Numbered from the stretch's first letter, positions 28,001 through 35,851 are shown. The stretch: 64,000 nt of DNA from CAVSKL01 sp963728475 [NCBI: Candidatus Eiseniibacteriota bacterium] (GCA_963728475.1 CAVSKL010000001.1:124001-188000); one strand, 5' to 3'. Notes: generated by a model from the letters alone, not told the origin. Numbers and translations are program-made.

Positions 28001-28195
28001 ATGACGAGCGGCACCGTGCTCACGTTGATCCTGTTGCCCGTGTACTATCAGCTCCAGGAACGGATCCGGGCCCGGTTGTGCCTGGTGTTCCCGGCGCTGG
28101 GCCGGCCGGCGCTACGGTTCAGGGGGTGGGCGCGCGCCGCGGCGGCGGCCCGGGCGCCCCGGCGCCGTCCCTCCGAGGCCTCGGTCCAGGACTAG
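25052..28195 (+). CDS. RND efflux pump permease 2 (AcrB/HAE1-like)
   Basis: A 1047-residue RND permease, diverged from its upstream neighbour. TM4 carries GVGMLIDNAVVVLES, and the second half has MVILVGVVVNNGIVLVAH. The periplasmic loop contains an unusual Cys-containing segment (KCVYCFYQDNEAM, about residues 593-605), so a disulphide or metal site in the second loop is possible. The tail after the last helix is basic and Ala/Arg-rich. The GTG start comes four bases after the stop of pump 1, so both pumps share the single fusion protein, as in MdtABC-type systems where two different permeases form one complex. Confidence 0.92.
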   Translation: MWLTRLAVRRPVTVVMVLVSLLVLGAISVTHLPLNFLPNAELPFIGVVIPYPNGVPSQVEREIARPVEEILATLGGVKEIQSQSDGDMCFVGVEFNWGRDVNVLRLEVKEKLDQIRPELPADVRDIQLFTFNTTDIPIVEGRISAKDRDLSGSYGLIEHRIVDRLQRVPGVGRVQVDGVEPADVSVYLEMDRIKEHHVDVGRLFDQLSTSNFNLTVGHVTKDGLRYDLRTVGSLSTVDDLKNLPLDDHGLRLSDVADVVYAEPALTYGRFLNREPAVAFWAQKASGANTVQVVRAIKKELDGIHHDPALEGVDVLLFFDQGEQIVNSLRGLLYSGLIGALLAVGVLFFFLRRLGTTLIVSLAIPISIIGTACTMYLTGGSLNVLSMMGLMLGVGMLIDNAVVVLESIYRRMGMGEDPVTATLKGTEEVGRAVVSATLTSVIVFAPVVFGAKNELTTWLGEVGITITVTLLLSLLVSLTLIPLLTSHILKGGAQSVAPNPVVERWTRGYERVLRWTAVRHPWITGVPIVLGVVALTVGVVAVTRFKPEAMGEKGLRQEYLQVSYDFSDNLNYHRTRQCVQTVQDSLWAKRDSLGLKCVYCFYQDNEAMTRLYFHQKALGDKDMARLRKEVRADLPVLAGVRFRLGDDEGKGTGAKQFSVTVYGEDSEELADMSQEAKRRLSLLPGITDVSTNLEHGAEEVRVVVDPDRAGRLGVSPSDVAQVMGITFRGVRLPRVHTADREVDLWVSLRPEDRTNIENLQALMVGGKDGREITLDQVAHTVMGRSPDRISRLNRKTSVQINGSYEGKDFDQALKDVKATMGSIHFPPGYGWNYGSRIVEAHRQQSQMLINVILAILCVYMVMASLFESLVHPAVVMFCIPFACLGVIWFMIATGTPFNLMAMIGMVILVGVVVNNGIVLVAHVNQLRKEGLSLDEALVQGGRERFRPIMMTATTTILGLIPLALGKSHVGDAEMYPMARALIGGMTSGTVLTLILLPVYYQLQERIRARLCLVFPALGRPALRFRGWARAAAAARAPRRRPSEASVQD

Positions 28196-28313
28196 GGTTT
28201 CGCGGGCGAGCGCGACCGTCGCTTCGACCGGCGGCCGGCATTGGCGGGACCGGGCGGCGATCGAGGTCCGGGTGCGCCGTCCGGTTCGGTCTCGTACCAG
28301 GGAGAAAATCGCC

Positions 28314-29516
28314 ATGAAAACGACGATCGTCTTGAGCCTGCTCCTCGCCCTCTGCGCTCTCGGAGCCCGCGCCGCCCGGGCCGGAGGTGAGATCCACGGC
28401 ACCATCACCACCCGGGACGGGCACTCCTATACCGGTCCCATCCGGTGGGACAAGAACGAGAATTTCTGGGACGACCAGCTCGACGCCCGCAAGAACGACC
28501 ACGTGAAGGTGGCCGAGGACGGCGGGCTGGACCTGCGCATCCTGGGGATCCAGATCGTGCACGAGTCGCACTCGGGCTCGAGCTGGACCCGGAGCCAGTT
28601 CAGCGTGCCGTTCGGGCAGGTGCGGGCGATTGAGCCCGACGGCTCCACCACTCGGGTGGCCTTGAAGGACGGCGATACGGTGGAGGTGCGCAGCGACGGC
28701 GACCTGGGGTCGAACATGCGCGGCGTGGTGGTCGAGACCATCGACTCGGGGCGGGTGAAGCTCGACTGGAAGGATCTGGCCCGGGTGGAGTTCTCCGGCG
28801 ATCCGGCGCCGTCGGGGAACGATGCCGAGCGGCTGTACGGCACGGTGAAGAGCACCGCCGGCTCCTTCACCGGATACGTGGTGTGGGACCGGGACGAGTC
28901 CCTGGGCGAGGACGTCCTGGACGGGGAGGAGAACGGCGACGACCGCGACGTGCCGTTCAGCGTGATCCGACGGATCGAACGGGTCGGCTCCGGCCGGTCC
29001 AAGGTGGAGCTGCGCTCGGGCACCTCCATGCTCCTCTCCGGCACCAACGACGTCAACGACGGCAACCGCGGGATCGTGATCACGGTGGCGGGGCTGGGGA
29101 ACGTGGAAGTGTCGTGGGACGACTTCGAGAGCGTGACCTTTACCGATCCGCCCGCCTCCCGCCCCTACCAGGACTTCGACGGCGGCGGGCCGATCACCGG
29201 GACGGTGACCACGCGGGACGGCGCCTCCAAGACCGGGGTGGTGGTCTGGGACGAGGACGAGGCGCGGACCTGGGAGGCCCTGGACGGCCAGTTCAAGGGG
29301 GCCCGGTTCCAGGTGCTGTTCGGGAACATCGCCCGCATCGAGCGGAACACCGCGCACTCGGCGCGCGTCCAGATGAAGGACGGCACCACCTTCGTCCTGG
29401 AGAAGTCCAACGACGTGGACGAGACCAACAAGGGGATCGAGGTCACCGCGCCGGACGGGTCCAAGCTCCGCACCGGCTGGAACGACTTCGTGTCGCTGGA
29501 TCTGGGCGCGAGCTAG
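28314..29516 (+). CDS. Exported protein with three internal repeats
   Basis: A 400-residue protein with a signal peptide (LSLLLALCALGARAARA). The mature part consists of three units that each begin with a TRDG/STAG-x-(Y/F/K)TG-x-(I/V)-x-WD pattern, near residues 27, 174 and 294. Each unit continues with an acidic WDDQLD/WEALDGQ-like stretch and a VxFGxIxxIE strand. The pattern suggests repeated small beta-domains. No enzyme motif is seen. GGGAGAAAA lies before the ATG at 28314. Its stop overlaps the stop of the convergent gene by three bases. Confidence 0.75.
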   Translation: MKTTIVLSLLLALCALGARAARAGGEIHGTITTRDGHSYTGPIRWDKNENFWDDQLDARKNDHVKVAEDGGLDLRILGIQIVHESHSGSSWTRSQFSVPFGQVRAIEPDGSTTRVALKDGDTVEVRSDGDLGSNMRGVVVETIDSGRVKLDWKDLARVEFSGDPAPSGNDAERLYGTVKSTAGSFTGYVVWDRDESLGEDVLDGEENGDDRDVPFSVIRRIERVGSGRSKVELRSGTSMLLSGTNDVNDGNRGIVITVAGLGNVEVSWDDFESVTFTDPPASRPYQDFDGGGPITGTVTTRDGASKTGVVVWDEDEARTWEALDGQFKGARFQVLFGNIARIERNTAHSARVQMKDGTTFVLEKSNDVDETNKGIEVTAPDGSKLRTGWNDFVSLDLGAS

Positions 29517-30259
29517 GAGCCCGCGACCGCGGACTTGATCCGTCCCCACGTGGTCGGCGCCACCGGCACCTCGGCCGGGGCCGCCCGCGACCGGCCGTCG
29601 GCCATGTCCAGCTCGAAGGTCACCTGCTGGTCGGCCCGGTTGGTGGTGACGGTGAAGTCGCCTCCACCCTCCATGTTGTAGTGGACCCCGAAGCCCCAAT
29701 CCCAGCTGCCCACCGAGCGGAACTTGTACCCGTAGGTGCCGGGGGTGGCGATGGTGACCACGGCCGACCACACGTTGCCGTTCAAGGTGGCGGGGACGCC
29801 GGCGTTCCACTCCCCCAGCTCGGGGGCGGCTCCGATCAGCTCGATCTGCGTGCCGCTCGGCACCGCGTGATCGGTCATGACCGCGCCGGTCTCCGGTTGC
29901 CACCCGGGGCGCGGGTTGAGGTCCAGGCGGAAGTAGATCACCTCGTCCGCGAATTCGACCGCGGCCTTGGCGTTTGCGTCCACGATGTTGACCGGCGGCC
30001 AGTACTCGGACCAGTCCGCGTTGGCGACCTTGAACCCGTAGTAGCCCGCGGGCTGGTTCGAGGTCACATATGCCGCATAGACGCCGTCGTTGGCGGCACC
30101 GTCCCCGTGAAGGCCGTCGTCGAAGAGCTGGTTTCCGGAATCGTAATCCCAGGCGCCGGTGGGGCCCGCGTAGTACGCCCCGCGGGCGTAATACGGCTGG
30201 GCTCCGGCGGCGGCCGCGAAAACCAGGCACAGGGCGAGGGTGAGAATCCCGAGGCGCGT
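29513..30259 (-). CDS. Exported carbohydrate-binding-like protein, unusual ACG start
   Basis: The frame is open from 30262 to the TAG at 29513. It starts with a good signal peptide (RLGILTLALCLVFAAAAGAQ) that lies upstream of the first normal start codon, a GTG at 30067. The ribosome site GGGAGGTG is followed by ACG-ACG, with ACG at 30259 exactly where an ATG would be expected, so either ACG is used or the start codon has mutated. The mature protein has two parts: a DGVYAAYVTSNQPAGYYGF beta-domain and a starch-binding-like domain (IELIGAAPELGEWNAG). Carbohydrate binding is inferred from that resemblance. Confidence 0.65.
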   Translation of the reverse strand, partial: TRLGILTLALCLVFAAAAGAQPYYARGAYYAGPTGAWDYDSGNQLFDDGLHGDGAANDGVYAAYVTSNQPAGYYGFKVANADWSEYWPPVNIVDANAKAAVEFADEVIYFRLDLNPRPGWQPETGAVMTDHAVPSGTQIELIGAAPELGEWNAGVPATLNGNVWSAVVTIATPGTYGYKFRSVGSWDWGFGVHYNMEGGGDFTVTTNRADQQVTFELDMADGRSRAAPAEVPVAPTTWGRIKSAVAGS

Positions 30260-30506
30260 CGTTCACCTCCCACTTCCGGCGGGAGAGGGGGAGGCTCCCG
30301 GACAGGATCGTCTTGAAGTAACCCGGCATGCACCGTGGCCGCATGATAGCAGGCTTCGGGGAGGTCGAGCTACCGCCCAGACCGCCTGCCTCGCACCCGG
30401 AAAGGCCGGTGGGGCCCGGCCGGGGAGGGGCGGCCCATCGGGCCGGCACCGCCCGGGCCGGAGGTGGCCGGCCGGGCCGGTCCAGTTGCGGCCGGGGCGG
30501 CGCCGG

Positions 30507-31157
30507 TCAGTCGGTGTCCGCGACCAGCTCCCACCGGTCCAGGATCCGCGTGCGGACCCGCGCCTTCAACCCCGCCCGCGCGGCCAGCGCGGCGGCCTCG
30601 GACGGGGTCCATGCGCGTTCCACGCTCACCAGGCCGTCGTGACGCGCGACCCGGTTCCGGGTGAAGAGGTGGGTCAGGAGCCACACCATCACCCAGAGCC
30701 GGCGGCGCCGGGCGAGATCGACCACCACCACCCGGCGCGCCACCCGCGCCATCCCTTGGAGTACCGCCACCGCCTGGTCCTCGTCCAGGTGATGGAAGAA
30801 CAGATGGCTCACCGCGGTGTCGAACGCCTGGTCGGCGAAGGGCAGCCGCAGCGCGTCCGCGCGCATCCGCACCACCTCGGGCGACATCTCCCCCGCCGCC
30901 CGCAACACCTGCGCCCCCCGGTCCACCCCCACCGCGAACCGCGCCACCCCGCGCGCCAGGAGATACGCGGGAACGTCGCCGGCTCCGGTGGCCAGGTCCA
31001 GCACCCGCCCCGGGCGCGCCGCCCCGGCCACCAGCCGCCGGCCCCCGAACGCGCGGTTCACCCAGGCCAGGAAGCGCAACGCGCCCCGCAGTTCGCCCGG
31101 GTCCTGGTCCGGGGCGTCCATGAGCTCCTCGGCCTGCCGGCGCCGGCTCAGATCCAC
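30507..31157 (-). CDS. Class I SAM-dependent methyltransferase
   Basis: A 216-residue methyltransferase of UbiE/Methyltransf_11 type. The SAM-binding loop is VLDLATGAGDVPAYL, followed by acidic GVDRGAQVL and the ADALRLPFADQAFD block. A C-terminal basic, hydrophobic segment (RRRLWVMVWLLTHLF) may hold it at the membrane. The GTG at 31157 starts 24 bases after the stop of the upstream reductase gene, so the two form an operon. In other bacteria this pair often follows a type III polyketide synthase, which is not present here. Confidence 0.82.
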   Translation of the reverse strand: MDLSRRRQAEELMDAPDQDPGELRGALRFLAWVNRAFGGRRLVAGAARPGRVLDLATGAGDVPAYLLARGVARFAVGVDRGAQVLRAAGEMSPEVVRMRADALRLPFADQAFDTAVSHLFFHHLDEDQAVAVLQGMARVARRVVVVDLARRRRLWVMVWLLTHLFTRNRVARHDGLVSVERAWTPSEAAALAARAGLKARVRTRILDRWELVADTD

Positions 31158-31181
31158 GCGGAGACGCCCGTCATGGATTCC

Positions 31182-32267
31182 TCATCGCAATCCCGCGACC
31201 GAGGCCGCCAACGCCCCCATGCGAAGCGGCTCCCCCTCGGCGGCGGTGCGGATGAGCGGAGCCAGCCGTTCGCTTCGCCCGGCCAGCAACCCGGCCACCC
31301 GGGGCCTCCGCGCCGCGCCCAGGAGCAACCGCGTCAAGCGCTCCGCCGGGCGGCGCGCCGCCGTCTCCATCCGCGAGTAAGCGGCCAACGGCTCGCCGTG
31401 ATCCAGGAACCGTCCGATCGCCGTCGCCGCGTACTCCGCGGTGACCAGGGCCATGCTCATCCCCTGACCGCTCGCCGGATCGATCCGCCCGGCGCTATCC
31501 CCCACCAGCAACCAGCCGGGGCCGGTGGAGCGCGCCACCCGGGTGGCCAGCGGCGCCGCCCCCAGGACCGGGGAGACCAGCCGGGCGCGCCGGAACCGCG
31601 CTCCGAGAACCGAACGGAGGAAGGCGGGCACCCCCTCGGCGCGGAGCCCCAGCCGCCGCTCGACCAGCAGGGCGGTCAGGACCACATCCTCCTCCACCGC
31701 GGCGACGTACAGCTCGCCCCCCGCGAACACCAGGATCTCGACGCGGTCGCGAAGCGCTTCCAGCCCGGCGAGGTGGGTGCTGAACCCGACCCTGGAGCCG
31801 TCGCGGCGGACCGGAACCGCGAAGTCGCGGTGGAAGACCGAGTGCACGCCGTCCGCGCCCACCAATGCCTTCGCGGTGAAGGCGCCGCGGTCGGTGGTGA
31901 CCCGGCCCGGCCCCACCCCCCGGACCGCGGCCCGCAGCACCTCGGCTCCGGATGACGCGGCATGCCGGAGGAGCGCGGCATCGAGCGCCAGCCGCCGGAC
32001 GGCGAGCCCCGCCCGCCCCGGAAACGGCAGCTCCAGGCGCGCATCGCCGGTCCGGAACACCAGGCCGCGGACCGGCATCCCCGCGGGCGGCTCGAATCCC
32101 AGGCGCTCCAGGGCGGCCATGCCGTAGGGCATGATCCCCTCGCCGCAGGCCTTCTCGCGGGGGAAGTGGGCCCGGTCCAGGACCAGCACCCGCCGGCCCT
32201 CGCGCGCCAGCCGGGCGGCGGTGGCGGCGCCGGCGATTCCCCCTCCCACGCAGATCACGTCGTGCAT
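31182..32267 (-). CDS. Geranylgeranyl-reductase-family FAD oxidoreductase
   Basis: A 361-residue flavoprotein. The N-terminal dinucleotide loop is CVGGGIAGAATAARLA with acidic VLVLDR at the end of the second strand, KACGEGIMPYG is the family's second block, and GDSAGRIDPASGQGMSMAL is the FAD-ribityl motif. The family reduces isoprenoid chains or acts as monooxygenase/halogenase-like hydroxylase. The ATG at 32267 has AAAGGAG eleven bases upstream. It is divergent from the S9 peptidase gene and co-transcribed with a methyltransferase. Confidence 0.85.
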   Translation of the reverse strand: MHDVICVGGGIAGAATAARLAREGRRVLVLDRAHFPREKACGEGIMPYGMAALERLGFEPPAGMPVRGLVFRTGDARLELPFPGRAGLAVRRLALDAALLRHAASSGAEVLRAAVRGVGPGRVTTDRGAFTAKALVGADGVHSVFHRDFAVPVRRDGSRVGFSTHLAGLEALRDRVEILVFAGGELYVAAVEEDVVLTALLVERRLGLRAEGVPAFLRSVLGARFRRARLVSPVLGAAPLATRVARSTGPGWLLVGDSAGRIDPASGQGMSMALVTAEYAATAIGRFLDHGEPLAAYSRMETAARRPAERLTRLLLGAARRPRVAGLLAGRSERLAPLIRTAAEGEPLRMGALAASVAGLR

Positions 32268-32412
32268 GTCCCGATGGTACTCCTTTGGGAGTGGACGTCC
32301 CCCCTCCCCGGCTCGATACCGCCCCGCGCCGGTTCCGTCCCCGTTCCGCGCCGCCGGGGCCGATACCCCCCCGCCGCCGCGGCCCCGCCCGGCTCCCCGT
32401 CGCGGTCCGCGC

Positions 32413-32422
32413 TTGCTAGACT
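32413..32422 (+). promoter_or_regulatory. Extended -10 element for the S9 peptidase gene
   Basis: TTGCTAGACT contains TAGACT with the upstream TG of extended -10 promoters. No good -35 is seen. A start near 32429 would give a leader of about 147 bases that includes the palindrome at 32496. Confidence 0.35.
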
Positions 32423-32495
32423 GCCGCCACCGGGTACCCCCCCGACGTGGACCGGCCGGATCGCGGCCCGACCGCACCGGCCCCCAGCGAACGCG

Positions 32496-32509
32496 ACCGA
32501 ACGTTCGGT
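32496..32509. promoter_or_regulatory. Perfect palindrome, TetR-type operator-like
   Basis: ACCGAACGTTCGGT is a perfect 14-base palindrome. Its form resembles operators of TetR-family repressors. It lies 66 bases before the peptidase start. No TetR gene is in the window, so the regulator is unknown. Confidence 0.4.
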
Positions 32510-32575
32510 ACCCCGCGCGCCGTCCGCCGCGGGTGGAGCCGTGCCCTCGGGCGCATCCGAGAAAGGAGACCCGTC

Positions 32576-35062
32576 ATGGGCCTTCGCTTCCTGCTCCCGC
32601 ACCGCCGGGGGGCGGTGGCCGGCCTCGTGCTGCTGGTGCTGCTCCTGGGAGCGGCCTCCGCCGCCGGCGCCGCCGCCCTCACCTACCAGGTCCCGCCCCA
32701 GCCCCTGGTGGACCTGGTGGACGCGCCGCCCACTCCGGCGGCAAGCCTCAGCCCCGACGGGGGGTGGCTCCTCGTCCTGGAGCGTCCGAGCCTTCCCTCG
32801 ATCGCCGAACTCTCCGAACCCGAGTTCCGGCTGGCCGGCCTCCGGTTCAAACCGGCCACCAACGGCCCCAGCCGCGACTACTCGTTCAACGGGCTGGCCC
32901 TGGTGAAGGTGGCCGACGGCTCCCGCCGCCCGGTGACCGGCCTTCCCGCGAACCCGCGGATCGGCGACGTTTCCTGGTCGCCCGACGGCTCCCGCCTCGC
33001 CTTCACCGTGACCGGCGACGACGCGATCACGCTCTGGACCGCGGAGCCGGCCGCCGCCAAGGCCATCCCGGTCAAGACGCCCGGTCTGAACGCGGTCCTG
33101 GGGCGCCCCTATCGCTGGCTGGCCGACAGCCGATCCTTCGTCTGCGCCCTGGTCCCCGCCGGCCGAGGCCCGGAGCCGGCGGGCTCCCGCGTTCCCGCCG
33201 GTCCGGTGGTCCAGGAGAACCTGGGCAAGACCGCGCCCGCGCGCACCTACGAGGATCTGCTCCGGAACCCGCACGACGAGGACGTCTTCGCCTACTACGG
33301 GACCTCGGAGCTGGCGAGGGTGACCCTCGACGGGAAGACCACGCCGCTCCACGCCGAAGGGATCATCAGCGACTTCGACCCCTCGCCCGACGGGGCGTAC
33401 CTGTACGTGGACACCATTCACCGGCCGTTCAGCTACCTGGTGCCCTACTATCGGTTCCCGGAGCGGGTGGACGTGCTGGCCGCCGGCGGCAAGCTCGTCC
33501 GCACCGTGGCCGACCTGCCGCTCCGCGAGGAGGTGCCGATCGGTTTCGGCGCCGTCCCCACCGGGCCGCGCTCCTTCGAGTGGCGGGCCGACGCGGGGGC
33601 GACGCTGGTCTGGGTGGAGGCCCGTGACGGCGGCGATCCGCGCGCCGAGGCCCCGGTGCGGGACGAGGTGCTCACCCTTGCCGCCCCCTTCGCCGGCGAC
33701 CCCAGGCCCCTGGCCGCGCTCGCGCTCCGCTACGGGGGGACGGAGTGGGGCACCGACGACCTCGCCCTGGTGGGCGAGTACTGGTGGAAGACGAGGCAGT
33801 CCCGCACCTGGCGCGTGCGCCCGGGAGCCCCGGAGACCGATCCCGAGCTTCTCTTCGACCGGAACCTGGAGGACCGGTACGGCGATCCGGGCTCCCCGCT
33901 CACCCGGGCCGGCGCCTTCGGCCGGGATGTGCTCCGCACGAGCCCCGGCCACGCCGCGCTCTTTCTCGCCGGCGCGGGAGCCTCGGAGGAGGGGGACCGG
34001 CCCTTCCTGGATCGCTACGACCTCGCGTCGAAGACCGCGACCCGCCTCTGGCGCTCGGAAGCGCCGTACTACGAATCCGCGGTGGATCTCCTCGACGACG
34101 ACGCGGCCGTCGTCCTCACCCGTCGTGAGTCGCCCGCGGAGCCTCCCAACTACTACGCCCACACCGTGACCGGGGGCGCGCTCCGCAAGCTCACCGACTT
34201 CCCCGATCCCACCCCGCAGCTCAAGGGCGTCACCAAGGAACTCATCCGCTATCCGCGCGCGGACGGGGTGATGCTTTCGGGCACGCTCTACCTTCCCGCC
34301 GGCTACGACAGCGCCCAGGGACCGCTTCCCATGGTGATGTGGGCGTATCCCCAGGAGTTCAAGAGCGCCGGCGCCGCCGCCCAGGTCACCGACTCGCCCT
34401 ACCGGTTCAACCGGGTGAGCTGGGCATCCGCGCTCCTCTGGCTCACCCGGGGGTACGCGGTCCTGGACGACCCGAGCCTCCCGATCATCGGCGAGGGGGA
34501 CGCCGAGCCCAACGACACCTACGTGGGGCAGCTGGTGGCGGGAGCCAGGGCGGCGGTGGACGAGGTGGTGCGCCGGGGCGTGGCGGATCGCGACCGGATC
34601 GCCATCGGCGGGCACAGCTACGGAGCGTTCATGACCGCCAACCTGCTCGCCCACTCCGACCTTTTCCGGGCGGGGATCGCCCGGAGCGGCGCCTACAACC
34701 GCACCCTCACCCCGTTCGGGTTCCAGGCCGAGGAACGCACGCTGTGGCAGGCGCCGGCGGTCTACATCGCCATGTCCCCGTTCATGAGCGCGGACCGGAT
34801 CGACGAGCCGCTGCTCTTGATTCACGGCGAGGCCGACAACAACTCCGGAACCTTTCCCATGCAGAGCGAACGCCTGTACAATGCGGTGAAGGGACTGGGG
34901 GGCACGGTCCGGCTGGTCATGCTTCCCTACGAGGCCCACGGTTACCGGGCCCGGGAATCGGTCCTCCACATGCTCTGGGAGAGTGATCGGTGGCTCGACA
35001 CCTACGTGAAGAACGCGGCGCCCCGGGAACGGGGTTCCGGCGGAGGCGGTTCGGAGCGCTGA
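32576..35062 (+). CDS. S9D prolyl-oligopeptidase-family peptidase (glutamyl endopeptidase-like)
   Basis: An 828-residue exported serine peptidase. A signal peptide (about 13-34) precedes a beta-propeller with several SPDG/WSPDGSR blade motifs, then an alpha/beta-hydrolase domain (about 560-815). The catalytic triad is visible: Ser681 in GGHSYGAF, Asp754 in HGEADNNSG and His788 in EAHGY. The stretch from IARSGAYNRTLTPFGFQ to SPFMSA closely resembles plant chloroplast glutamyl endopeptidase, which places it in S9D. AAAGGAG precedes the ATG. The last 73 bases overlap the next gene in another frame. Confidence 0.92.
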   Translation: MGLRFLLPHRRGAVAGLVLLVLLLGAASAAGAAALTYQVPPQPLVDLVDAPPTPAASLSPDGGWLLVLERPSLPSIAELSEPEFRLAGLRFKPATNGPSRDYSFNGLALVKVADGSRRPVTGLPANPRIGDVSWSPDGSRLAFTVTGDDAITLWTAEPAAAKAIPVKTPGLNAVLGRPYRWLADSRSFVCALVPAGRGPEPAGSRVPAGPVVQENLGKTAPARTYEDLLRNPHDEDVFAYYGTSELARVTLDGKTTPLHAEGIISDFDPSPDGAYLYVDTIHRPFSYLVPYYRFPERVDVLAAGGKLVRTVADLPLREEVPIGFGAVPTGPRSFEWRADAGATLVWVEARDGGDPRAEAPVRDEVLTLAAPFAGDPRPLAALALRYGGTEWGTDDLALVGEYWWKTRQSRTWRVRPGAPETDPELLFDRNLEDRYGDPGSPLTRAGAFGRDVLRTSPGHAALFLAGAGASEEGDRPFLDRYDLASKTATRLWRSEAPYYESAVDLLDDDAAVVLTRRESPAEPPNYYAHTVTGGALRKLTDFPDPTPQLKGVTKELIRYPRADGVMLSGTLYLPAGYDSAQGPLPMVMWAYPQEFKSAGAAAQVTDSPYRFNRVSWASALLWLTRGYAVLDDPSLPIIGEGDAEPNDTYVGQLVAGARAAVDEVVRRGVADRDRIAIGGHSYGAFMTANLLAHSDLFRAGIARSGAYNRTLTPFGFQAEERTLWQAPAVYIAMSPFMSADRIDEPLLLIHGEADNNSGTFPMQSERLYNAVKGLGGTVRLVMLPYEAHGYRARESVLHMLWESDRWLDTYVKNAAPRERGSGGGGSER

Positions 35063-35751
35063 TTGCGGCCGCGCTGGCCGCGGCGTTTGCGCTGTCGTTC
35101 CGGTTTCAACCGGTGGTCGCGGCGCGCCCGCCCTCGGGGGCGGGCTCGCCGGCGTCCGAGGCCTCGGGGCTGAAGGCGGTGGCCGCCGAGCTGGACACCG
35201 CCGCCCTCCCCCTCACCCCCTACTCCGACCTCCACATGCTGCTGGAGAAGACTCTCTTGCGGGCGGACGTCCTCACCCTGGAGATCCGGGTGGGGCCGGG
35301 AACGGCGGACACCCTTCGCGCGCTGGCCCGCGCCGGGCACGACGCCCGCGGCGATTCCGCCGCCGCCGCCATCGTGCACGCGGGCCGGGCGTGGGCGAAG
35401 ATCGTGTTCCAGCGCGGGGTGAGCCTGGGGCAGTTCGAGGGGGGGGTCCGGGACAATCTCGAACGGGTGGTGAGGGCGGGATGGGTCTCCCGGGCCCACG
35501 CCGACACCGTGATCGCAAGATTTCCCAGATGGTTCTCGTTCCTGGCCGACGGGGGGGCGCGGAAGGGCGACACCATTTTCTACCGGATGCGGGACGGCCA
35601 CCTGCGGACGGTGTACGTGAGCCGCACCGGTCAAGTGCTCCTGGATACGGTCGATAACTCCTCCGAGGCCGCGGCGGGCGTCCTGGGGAGCTACCTCGCG
35701 CCGGGAAGCGATTTCCGCGGGAAGCTTCTCCGCTCGCTTCCGGGCCGCTGA
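34990..35751 (+). CDS. Chalcone-isomerase-like domain protein, exported
   Basis: A protein of up to 253 residues. The GTG at 34990 lies inside the peptidase gene; a basic RRRRFGALIAAALAAAFALSF segment (about 17-38) acts as signal peptide or anchor. The second half (about 80-250) has the layout of chalcone-isomerase-like proteins: VLTLEIRVGPG, KIVFQRGVSLGQF, a helical region, RKGDTIFYRMRDGHL and the C-terminal VLGSYLAP. In bacteria these domains are usually periplasmic with unknown ligands; some relatives bind fatty acids. The overlap suggests coupling with the peptidase. The family call is moderate and the start is uncertain. Confidence 0.62.
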   Translation: MARHLREERGAPGTGFRRRRFGALIAAALAAAFALSFRFQPVVAARPPSGAGSPASEASGLKAVAAELDTAALPLTPYSDLHMLLEKTLLRADVLTLEIRVGPGTADTLRALARAGHDARGDSAAAAIVHAGRAWAKIVFQRGVSLGQFEGGVRDNLERVVRAGWVSRAHADTVIARFPRWFSFLADGGARKGDTIFYRMRDGHLRTVYVSRTGQVLLDTVDNSSEAAAGVLGSYLAPGSDFRGKLLRSLPGR

Positions 35752-35770
35752 CCGTCTCCGCCGGACGGTC
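35750..35770 (+). terminator. Hairpin after the chalcone-isomerase-like gene
   Basis: GACCGTC and GACGGTC form a perfect 7-bp stem around a seven-base loop and begin within the stop codon. No T-run follows, so termination strength is doubtful. A related GGACCGTCC hairpin occurs at 37149. Confidence 0.4.
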
Positions 35771-35786
35771 CTCCGCGAACCCACGG

Positions 35787-35814
35787 TTGCAGGATTCTCG
35801 AAGTTCGCTATAGT
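35787..35814 (+). promoter_or_regulatory. Sigma-70-type promoter of the DUF5715 gene
   Basis: TTGCAG and TATAGT are separated by 16 bases, with a start expected about 30 bases before the ATG at 35852. This is the best sigma-70-like promoter in the window. Confidence 0.55.
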
Positions 35815-35851
35815 GGCCGTACCAGCCCGGACCCGAACCGATACGTAGCCC

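Larger units (their letters stand above)
32268..32575. other. Divergent regulatory region
   Basis: A 308-base gap between the reductase gene and the peptidase gene. It holds an extended -10 element and a perfect 14-base palindrome, both on the peptidase side (separate entries). No gene is seen. Confidence 0.5.

Noticed and set aside
29513-30067. GTG at 30067 as start of the carbohydrate-binding-like protein
   Set aside because: It has no ribosome site and removes a clear in-frame signal peptide and part of the first domain.
32255-34969. Minus-strand frame of 904 codons across the peptidase gene
   Set aside because: The plus strand carries an intact catalytic triad; the antisense frame is compositionally typical of shadows.
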